11,371 nucleotides of DNA, taken from positions 1 through 11,371 of the forward strand of contig DMID01000223.1 of NCBI GenBank assembly GCA_003449195.1, read 5' to 3'. This document shows, one piece after another, positions 6,220-11,371 of this stretch. The notes under the pieces are model-generated. The model had not been told where the DNA came from and ran no database searches. It was given only the letters and a program-made list of their open reading frames with translations. The first letter of the stretch is position 1; each line of letters opens with the position of its first letter. The position numbers were made by a program, and so were the translations under genes. The stretch comes from Lysobacteraceae bacterium (lineage in GTDB: Bacteria; Pseudomonadota; Gammaproteobacteria; Xanthomonadales; Xanthomonadaceae).

Positions 6220-8097
6220 TCAGATCGCCACGGAGGCGATCTTCTTGCGGCGGCCGTAGATCAGCGTGGCCAGCGCGCGCGAAACGGTGATGGCGGTGAA
6301 CATCGAGGCGAAGATGCCGATGATCATCGTCAACGCAAAGCCCTTCAGCGGGCCGGTACCGAAGGCGTACAGCGCCACGCCGACGATCAAGCCGGTCAGG
6401 TTGGCGTCGAGGATGGTGCCGCCGGCGCGGTCGTAGCCGGCGGCGATGGCCGCCTTGGGCGGCAGGCCCAGCCGCAGCTCTTCGCGGATGCGCTCGTTGA
6501 TCAGCACGTTGGCGTCCACCGACAGGCCCACCGACAGCGCCAGACCGGCAAAGCCGGGCAGCGTCATCGTCGCACCGAACAGCGACATCACCGCCACCAC
6601 GATCAGCAGGTTGAACAGCAGCGCGAAGGAGGTGATCAGGCCGAACACGCGGTAATAGATCGAGAAGAACACCAGCGTGAACAGGAAGGAGAACACCACG
6701 GCCTTGATGCCGCGCGCCACGTTCTCCGCGCCCAGGCTCGGGCCGATGACGTACTCCTCGACGAAATCCATCGGCGCGGCCAGCGAACCGGCGCGCAGCA
6801 GCTTGGACAGGCCGTCGGCCTCGTTCTTTTCCAGACCGGTGGTGATGAAGTTCTTGCCGAAGGCGCTGTTGACGTTGGCCACGGAAATCACTTCCTCCTT
6901 GACCCGGAAGCTGCGCACTTCCTGCCCGTCCACCGTCTTCACCTCGGGAATGCGCTCGGTGTAGACCACGGCCATCGGCTTGTTCACATTGGCGCTGGTG
7001 AAGTCGAACATGCGCTGGCCGCCGACGTTGTTCAGCGTCACGGCCACGGCCGGCGAGCCGTTCTGGTCGGTGGTGGTCGAAGCGGTGACCATCTGGTCGC
7101 CGGTGACGATCACGCGCTTGCTCAGCAGCACCGGCGCGCCGTTGTCGCGGCGGGTGTAAAGCTTGGCTTCCGGCGGCACGTTGCCGCTGCGCTGGGCCTC
7201 GGCGGCGCTGCTGTAGTCGCCGATCACCGCGCGGTATTCCAGCGTCGCGGTGGCGCCGATCATGCGTTTGGCGGCGGCGGTGTCCTGCACGCCGGGCAGT
7301 TCGACCACGATGCGGTCCTCGCCCTGACGCTGGATGATCGGTTCGGCCACGCCCAGTTCGTTGACGCGGTTGCGCAGCGTGGTGATGTTCTGCTCCAGCG
7401 CGCTGCCGGAGATGGCGGCCAGATCGCTGGCCGGCAGGCCGACGACGATCTGGTTGTCGCGGATGTCGTAGGTCAGCGGCGTGGGAATGCCGCCGGCGGC
7501 ATTGGAGGACAGCGAAGCGGCCAGCGCGTCGCGCGCCGCCTTGGCATCGCCGGCCTGCTCCAGCGTGACCACCAGACTGTTGTCCGGACGGCGCACCACC
7601 GAGCTGAAACGCAGGTGCTTGTCGCGCAGGGCCACGCGAATGTCTTCCACATAGGCTTCGATGCGCTTGTCCAGCGCGGCCTTCTGGTCGACCTGCAACG
7701 CGAAGTGCACGCCGCCCTGAAGGTCCAGGCCCAGCACCATCGGCTGACCGCCCAGCTTGGACAGCCATGCCGGCACGGTGGAAGCCAGATTCAGCGCGAC
7801 GGTGTAGTTCTCGCCCACGCCTTCGCGCAGCACCGTGTTGGCCTTGGCCTGGTCGGCCAGATTGGTCATGCGCACGATCAGGCTGCCGTTCTCGACGGCC
7901 ACCGACTTGGGCGACAGGCCGGCCTGCTTCAGTGCGTCGACCACCTTGCCGCGCAGCGCCTCGTCGAGCGGGGCATTGCGGTTGGCGGTGATCTGCACGG
8001 CGGGGTCCTTCTGATAAGCGTTGGGCAACGCGTACAGCGCGGCCAAGGCCAGCACCAGCAGGATGAGGACGTATTTCCAGCGCGGGAATTCAAGCAT
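6220..8097 (-). CDS. secD: Protein translocase subunit SecD
   Basis: SecD is the larger half of the proton-driven SecDF chaperone of the Sec translocon. The 625-residue protein has an N-terminal helix (about 8-26), then the P1 periplasmic region with LGLDLQGGVHF (122-132), LRNRVNELGVAEPIIQRQG (241-259) and RIVVELPGV. The P4 region ends in LLRAGSLAAPMDFVEEYVIGPSLG, followed by five membrane helices from about 463 onward. The helix that carries the proton-path residues reads LSVGLSVDANVLINERIREE (521-540). Its D528 matches the functionally essential aspartate known as D519 in E. coli. The ATG at 8095-8097 starts the standard MLEFPRWKY-type N-terminus; its ribosome site is weak. The gene sits between yajC (90 bases upstream) and secF (12 bases downstream), the usual order. 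Nothing appears broken. Confidence 0.97.
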   Translation of the reverse strand: MLEFPRWKYVLILLVLALAALYALPNAYQKDPAVQITANRNAPLDEALRGKVVDALKQAGLSPKSVAVENGSLIVRMTNLADQAKANTVLREGVGENYTVALNLASTVPAWLSKLGGQPMVLGLDLQGGVHFALQVDQKAALDKRIEAYVEDIRVALRDKHLRFSSVVRRPDNSLVVTLEQAGDAKAARDALAASLSSNAAGGIPTPLTYDIRDNQIVVGLPASDLAAISGSALEQNITTLRNRVNELGVAEPIIQRQGEDRIVVELPGVQDTAAAKRMIGATATLEYRAVIGDYSSAAEAQRSGNVPPEAKLYTRRDNGAPVLLSKRVIVTGDQMVTASTTTDQNGSPAVAVTLNNVGGQRMFDFTSANVNKPMAVVYTERIPEVKTVDGQEVRSFRVKEEVISVANVNSAFGKNFITTGLEKNEADGLSKLLRAGSLAAPMDFVEEYVIGPSLGAENVARGIKAVVFSFLFTLVFFSIYYRVFGLITSFALLFNLLIVVAVMSLFGATMTLPGFAGLALSVGLSVDANVLINERIREELRLGLPPKAAIAAGYDRAGGTILDANLTGLIVGVALYAFGTGPLKGFALTMIIGIFASMFTAITVSRALATLIYGRRKKIASVAI

Positions 8098-8118
8098 CGC
8101 GGGTGTTCCAAGGATGCG

Positions 8119-8142
8119 CCCTGCGACTGATTCGCCGCAGGG
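8119..8142 (-). other. Hairpin in the yajC-secD intergenic region
   Basis: CCCTGCG at 8119-8125 pairs with CGCAGGG at 8136-8142 across a 10-base loop, inside the 90-base gap between yajC and secD. There is no T tract on the minus strand after it, so it is not a clear terminator. It could stabilise or process the mRNA, or mean nothing. Confidence 0.4.
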
Positions 8143-8187
8143 TCGATCCGGCGGCCCGAGGTTCGGGCGCGCCGGGACAGGGGCGGG

Positions 8188-8535
8188 TCAGACCGCGGAC
8201 TTGAGCGTGCCCTTCGGCAGCACGTTGCCGATGGCGCCCTTCTGCACGCGGATGCGCACGTTGTCGGCCACTTCGATGGTGATGAAGTTGTCGCCGATCT
8301 CGGCCACGGTGCCGGCAATGCCGCCGTTGGTCAGCACTTCGTCGCCCTTGGCCAGCTTGTCCAGCAGCGCCTTGTGCTCCTTCTGCCGCTTCATCTGCGG
8401 GCGGATCATCAGGAAGTACATGACCGCGATCAGGATGATCGGCATCAGCAGCATGCCGAAGCCACCGCCGGCAGGCTGGCCACCCGCCGCTGCCTGGGCA
8501 TGGGCGGAGGGAATCAGGAAGTCGAGCAGGTTCAT
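8188..8535 (-). CDS. yajC: Sec translocon accessory complex subunit YajC
   Basis: YajC is a small single-span inner-membrane protein that co-purifies with SecDF and SecYEG; its exact job is not settled. The 115-residue product begins MNLLDFLIPSAHAQ, then a Gly/Ala-rich linker and one membrane helix at about 28-46. Right after it comes the hallmark MIRPQMKRQKEH (43-54), followed by the cytoplasmic domain LAKGDEVLTNGGIAGTVAEI (61-80). The frame stays open upstream to 8682, but the ATG at 8533-8535 is chosen because the conserved N-terminus starts there and AAGGG precedes it by 7-8 bases. It lies between tgt and secD, the classic order. Confidence 0.95.
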   Translation of the reverse strand: MNLLDFLIPSAHAQAAAGGQPAGGGFGMLLMPIILIAVMYFLMIRPQMKRQKEHKALLDKLAKGDEVLTNGGIAGTVAEIGDNFITIEVADNVRIRVQKGAIGNVLPKGTLKSAV

Positions 8536-8567
8536 CGGGTTACCCTTGAATGTGATTGGCTTGCCCC

Positions 8568-8616
8568 CGCCGGAGCGGAGGCAGCCGAAGATTATGCCAT
8601 GACCGCGCCGGAGCGG
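8568..8616 (-). promoter_or_regulatory. tgt-yajC gap with an 11-base direct repeat around a -10-like sequence
   Basis: CGCCGGAGCGG occurs twice, at 8568-8578 and 8606-8616, 38 bases apart start to start. Between the copies the minus strand reads CATAAT (8591-8596), a five-of-six match to a -10 box, about 55 bases before the yajC ATG. No good -35 box is visible. It may be an internal promoter for yajC-secDF, with the repeats as possible operator sites, or chance in GC-rich DNA. Confidence 0.25.
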
Positions 8617-8626
8617 CCGGGCGGCC

Positions 8627-9754
8627 TCATTCCGGCGGCAGCGCTCCCCGCGCCGCGTAGAAAGACTGCCGGAACGCGGCAAAGGTTCCCGCCTCGATCG
8701 CCGCGCGCATGTCGGCCATCAGCTTCTCGTAGTAATACAGGTTGTGCAGGGTACCGAGGATCGGCGCCAGCATCTCGTTGCAGCGGTCCAGATGGCGCAG
8801 GTAGCTGCGGCTGTAGCCGCTGCGGCAGGTGTGGCAACCACAGCCCGGCTCGATGGGTTCGAGGTCGCGCTCGTACTTCGCGTTGCGGATGCGCACGGTG
8901 CCGGACGAGGTGAAGTAATGGCCGTTGCGGGCATTGCGGGTGGGCATCACGCAATCGAACATGTCCACGCCGCGGTACACGCCTTCCACCAAGTCCTCCG
9001 GCCGGCCCACGCCCATCAGGTAGCGCGGCCGGTCGGCTGGCAGCAGCGGGTGAAGGTGGTCGAGCATCGCGTTGCGCTCGTGCTCCGGCTCGCCCACCGC
9101 CAGCCCGCCGATGGCGTAGCCGTCGAAACCGATGCCCTGCAGCCCCTCGGCCGAACGGCTGCGCAGGTCGGTATGCACCCCGCCCTGGACGATGCCGAAC
9201 AACGCGGCGTCGTTGCCCATGCCGTCATGCGCCCGCCGCGAACGCTCCGCCCAGCGCAGGCTCAGCTCCATTGAGCGCCGCGCCACCTCGTGCGTGGCCG
9301 GATACGGCGTGCACTCGTCGAAGATCATCACCACGTCCGAATCCAGCACCTTCTGGATGTGCATGCTGACCTCCGGGCTCAGGAACACCTTCGAGCCGTC
9401 GATCGGGGCAGCGAACGTGACGCCTTCCTCCGTGATCTTGCGGCGATGCGCCAGCGAAAACACCTGGAAACCGCCCGAGTCGGTGAGGATCGGCCCGTCC
9501 CATTTGCAGAACCCGTGCAGGCCGCCGTGGTCGCCGATCACGTCCAGACCAGGCCGCAGGAACAGGTGGAAGGTGTTGCCGAGGATCATCTCGGCCCCGA
9601 GCGCGCGCAGCTGTTCCGGCAGCACGCCCTTGACCGAGCCGTAGGTGCCCACCGGCATGAAGGTCGGCGTCTGCACCGTGCCGCGCGGGAAGGTCAACTG
9701 GCCACGGCGGGCATGGCCGTCGGTGGCGTGAAGGTCGAAATGGAGGCGGGACAT
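8627..9754 (-). CDS. tgt: Queuine tRNA-ribosyltransferase (tRNA-guanine transglycosylase)
   Basis: Tgt exchanges guanine 34 in the anticodon of tRNAs with GUN anticodons (Asp, Asn, His, Tyr) for the queuosine precursor preQ1. The product is 375 residues, the same length as E. coli Tgt. It shows the TIM-barrel motifs ILTDSGGFQVFSL (89-101, with D92 in the base pocket), FGIVQGGVH, AIGGLAVGE and YLMGVGRPEDL. The nucleophile region RGVDMFDCVMPTRNARNG (261-278) contains D264. The zinc site is CxCxxC at 305-310 with H337 in the LHNLYYY stretch. The ATG at 9752-9754 is chosen because MSRLHFDL matches the family start; the open frame upstream to 9877 is not conserved. It is the first gene of tgt-yajC-secD-secF. 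queA, which usually precedes it, is absent, and a CDP-sugar gene diverges instead. Confidence 0.97.
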   Translation of the reverse strand: MSRLHFDLHATDGHARRGQLTFPRGTVQTPTFMPVGTYGSVKGVLPEQLRALGAEMILGNTFHLFLRPGLDVIGDHGGLHGFCKWDGPILTDSGGFQVFSLAHRRKITEEGVTFAAPIDGSKVFLSPEVSMHIQKVLDSDVVMIFDECTPYPATHEVARRSMELSLRWAERSRRAHDGMGNDAALFGIVQGGVHTDLRSRSAEGLQGIGFDGYAIGGLAVGEPEHERNAMLDHLHPLLPADRPRYLMGVGRPEDLVEGVYRGVDMFDCVMPTRNARNGHYFTSSGTVRIRNAKYERDLEPIEPGCGCHTCRSGYSRSYLRHLDRCNEMLAPILGTLHNLYYYEKLMADMRAAIEAGTFAAFRQSFYAARGALPPE

Positions 9755-9967
9755 GGGCAACGGCGGGCATCGAAGGCCGGCCATTGTCGCGGATCGCGCC
9801 GCAGGGCGCGACCGGCGCCCGACCCGGGACGATTTTCCGACGCGGCCACGGCACACGGCTTGCATGGCTCGACACATACCGGGAAGCCGCCGGCAACCAG
9901 GCGGCGCCAGCGGAGGAATCCGCCGGGGGCGCCGCGAGCCCCGTTCATGGAGAAGGTGTCAAGATCG
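9755..9967. promoter_or_regulatory. Divergent tgt/rfbF control region with two hairpins
   Basis: This 213-base region must hold the promoters for tgt (-) and rfbF (+), but I cannot identify a convincing -35/-10 pair for either. A weak minus-strand -10 candidate is GACAAT at 9783-9788. Two strong inverted repeats are present. The first is TCGCGCC (9794-9800) with GGCGCGA (9805-9811) and a 4-base loop. The second is GCGGCGCC (9901-9908) with GGCGCCGC (9928-9935), whose interior forms a further GCGG/CCGC stem. The second ends 32 bases before the rfbF ATG, in its probable leader. I see no coding gene here. Confidence 0.45.
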
Positions 9968-10738
9968 ATGAAAGCTGTGATTCTGGCCGGCGGGCTCGGC
10001 ACGCGCATCAGCGAGGAATCGCACCTGCGGCCCAAGCCGATGATCGCCATTGGCGGGCGCCCGATCCTGTGGCACATCCTCAAGAGCTACGCCCACCACG
10101 GCATCAACGATTTCGTGATCTGCCTGGGCTACAAGGGCTACGTGGTGAAGGAGTACTTCGCCAACTACTTCCTGCACATGTCCGACGTCACCTTCGACAT
10201 GGCCACCAACACCATGGAAGTGCACCACCGCTGCACCGACCCGTGGCGGGTCACCCTGATCGATACCGGCGAAAGCACGATGACCGGCGGGCGCCTGCGG
10301 CGGGTGCGCGAGCACCTCGGCGACGGCCCGTTCTGCTTCACCTACGGCGATGGCGTGGCCGATATCGACATCGGCGCCCTACTCGCCTTCCACCGCGACC
10401 ACGGCAAGTTGGCCACGGTGACCGCGATCCAACCGCCCGGCCGCTACGGTGCGCTGGAGCTGGATGCCGAACGGGTCAACGCCTTCCAGGAAAAACCTGC
10501 CGGCGACGGCGCCTGGATCAACGGCGGCTTCTTCGTGCTCGACCCGGCGGTCGTCGACTATGTCGACGGCGATGCCTGCATCTGGGAATCCGAACCGCTG
10601 GCGAAGCTGGCCGCGGAAGGCAACCTGATGGCCTACCGCCATCGCGGCTTCTGGCAGGCGATGGACACCCTGCGCGACAAGAACCAGCTGGAAGATCTGT
10701 GGCAGAGCGGCCGGGCGCCGTGGAAGGTGTGGGCATGA
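9968..10738 (+). CDS. rfbF: Glucose-1-phosphate cytidylyltransferase
   Basis: RfbF joins CTP and alpha-D-glucose-1-phosphate to give CDP-glucose and pyrophosphate, the first committed step to CDP-linked deoxysugars of O-antigens and related glycans. The 256-residue protein has the nucleotidyltransferase signature MKAVILAGGLGTR (1-13), RPKPM (21-25, with the binding lysine K23) and the CDP-glucose-specific VTLIDTGESTMTGGRLRRV (95-113). It also has the metal-binding FTYGDGVADID (124-134), FQEKP (173-177), WINGGFFV (183-190) and GFWQAMDTLRDK (227-238). Length matches the family (about 257). The ATG at 9968 is the standard start and AAGG lies 11 bases before it. An in-frame ATG at 9947 would add seven residues (MEKVSRS) and is less likely. 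Its stop overlaps the rfbG start (ATGA), showing a coupled pair. Base composition looks like the neighbours, with no sign of recent transfer. Confidence 0.96.
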   Translation: MKAVILAGGLGTRISEESHLRPKPMIAIGGRPILWHILKSYAHHGINDFVICLGYKGYVVKEYFANYFLHMSDVTFDMATNTMEVHHRCTDPWRVTLIDTGESTMTGGRLRRVREHLGDGPFCFTYGDGVADIDIGALLAFHRDHGKLATVTAIQPPGRYGALELDAERVNAFQEKPAGDGAWINGGFFVLDPAVVDYVDGDACIWESEPLAKLAAEGNLMAYRHRGFWQAMDTLRDKNQLEDLWQSGRAPWKVWA

Positions 10739-11371
10739 GCGCCTTCGGCGGGCGCTACCGCGGGCGCCGGGTGCTGGTCACCGGGCATACCGGCTTCAAG
10801 GGCAGCTGGCTGTGCGCCTGGCTGGACGAGCTTGGCGCTGAGGTGACCGGCTTCGCGCTGCCGCCCGAGTACGACCACAACGCGCTGCACTGGGACCAGC
10901 TCGGGCTGGATCTGGACGACCACCGCGGCGACCTGCGCGATGCAGGGGCGATAGCCGCGCTGCTGCAGCAGACCCGCCCGGACATCGTGTTCCACCTGGC
11001 CGCGCAGGCGCTGGTGCGCCCCTCCTACAAGCAGCCGCTGGACACCTGGTCGAGCAACGTGCTCGGCAGCGCCAACCTGCTCGAAGCCTGCCGGCAGACC
11101 GATTCGGTGCGCGCGATCGTGGTCGCCACCACCGACAAGGTCTACGCCAACCGCGAGTGGCCGTGGGGCTACCGAGAGACCGACACGCTGGCCGGGCACG
11201 ACCCCTACAGCGCCTCCAAGGCCGCCTGCGAGCTGCTGTGCGACAGCTACCGGCGCGCGTTCTGGCACGCCGGCGCCAATGCCCCACTGCTGGCCACCGC
11301 CCGCGCCGGCAACGTGATCGGCGGTGGCGACTGGGCCGAGGACCGGCTGGGCCCGCGCCTCGCCCCGGCGG
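10735..11371 (+). CDS. rfbG: CDP-glucose 4,6-dehydratase (partial, runs off right edge)
   Basis: RfbG uses bound NAD+ to convert CDP-glucose to CDP-4-keto-6-deoxyglucose, the branch point for CDP-dideoxyhexoses such as abequose, paratose and tyvelose, and for related branched sugars. The first 212 residues are present, out of about 355-360 expected. They are an extended short-chain dehydrogenase: the Rossmann motif GHTGFKG (17-23), FHLAAQALVRPSY (86-98), VATTDKVYAN (130-139) with the T-D-K typical of this subfamily, and EWPWGYRETD. The catalytic PYSASK follows with Y158 and K162, then ARAGNVIGGGDWAEDRL (189-205). The GTP-like 'TDK plus WGYRE plus GGGDW' set separates it from dTDP-glucose dehydratase. 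The ATG at 10735-10737 overlaps the rfbF stop by ATGA. Confidence 0.95.
   Translation, partial: MSAFGGRYRGRRVLVTGHTGFKGSWLCAWLDELGAEVTGFALPPEYDHNALHWDQLGLDLDDHRGDLRDAGAIAALLQQTRPDIVFHLAAQALVRPSYKQPLDTWSSNVLGSANLLEACRQTDSVRAIVVATTDKVYANREWPWGYRETDTLAGHDPYSASKAACELLCDSYRRAFWHAGANAPLLATARAGNVIGGGDWAEDRLGPRLAPA

Noticed and set aside
5111..7768. 885-codon open frame on the minus strand in another frame of secD/secF
   Set aside because: The product is a low-complexity Arg/Gly/Ala string overlapping two clear genes on the same strand, with no family motif.
5878..8130. 750-codon open frame on the plus strand
   Set aside because: It is antisense to secD and secF, has His/Gln/Val-rich composition and no domain, and is explained by the codon bias of the real genes.
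9290..9967. Long upstream extension of the rfbF frame
   Set aside because: The extension runs antisense to tgt and through the intergenic hairpins. The conserved protein begins at MKAVILAGG (9968).

Overview
The window looks like chromosomal DNA from a GC-rich gammaproteobacterium. The codon bias (strong G/C at third positions), the TrmJ, SuhB, Tgt and SecDF sequences, and the gene order all fit the order Lysobacterales (Xanthomonadales), perhaps Rhodanobacteraceae. This placement is by eye and no search was run. Nearly every base is accounted for by ordinary genes. No tRNA, rRNA, CRISPR array, insertion sequence or phage gene was seen.

Layout. (1) Bases 1-149 (+) hold the C-terminus of a hydrophobic protein, probably of the ExoD type. 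(2) Bases 294-4194 (-) hold three co-directional genes. These are trmJ (tRNA Nm32 methyltransferase), then, 62 bases further on, a PhnD-like periplasmic solute-binding protein, then a membrane-bound GGDEF/EAL cyclic-di-GMP enzyme. The last two share an ATGA stop/start overlap. (3) suhB (4311-5132, +) is divergent from trmJ across 116 bases and ends at a strong hairpin/T-tract terminator. That terminator also faces the end of secF. (4) Bases 5239-9754 (-) carry tgt-yajC-secD-secF, the classic queuosine/Sec accessory cluster, but with no queA in front of tgt. (5) From 9968 to the right edge (+) a CDP-sugar locus begins. It contains rfbF (glucose-1-phosphate cytidylyltransferase) and the first 212 codons of rfbG (CDP-glucose 4,6-dehydratase), again joined by an ATGA overlap.

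How the genes work together. SecD, SecF and YajC form the accessory complex of the SecYEG translocon. Tgt and TrmJ modify tRNA anticodon loops, at G34 and position 32 respectively. SuhB is an inositol-phosphatase fold protein that in E. coli also acts in rRNA antitermination. RfbF and RfbG make CDP-4-keto-6-deoxyglucose, the entry point to CDP-linked deoxy and dideoxy sugars of surface polysaccharides. The part most worth following up is the pair of a stand-alone PhnD-like binding protein and a GGDEF/EAL enzyme with its own periplasmic domain. No ABC permease or ATPase gene lies beside them, so the pair looks like a candidate ligand-sensing c-di-GMP module and not a transporter.

Limits: all family assignments come from recognising motifs, and promoter calls are weak. 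The ends of the first and last genes lie outside the window.
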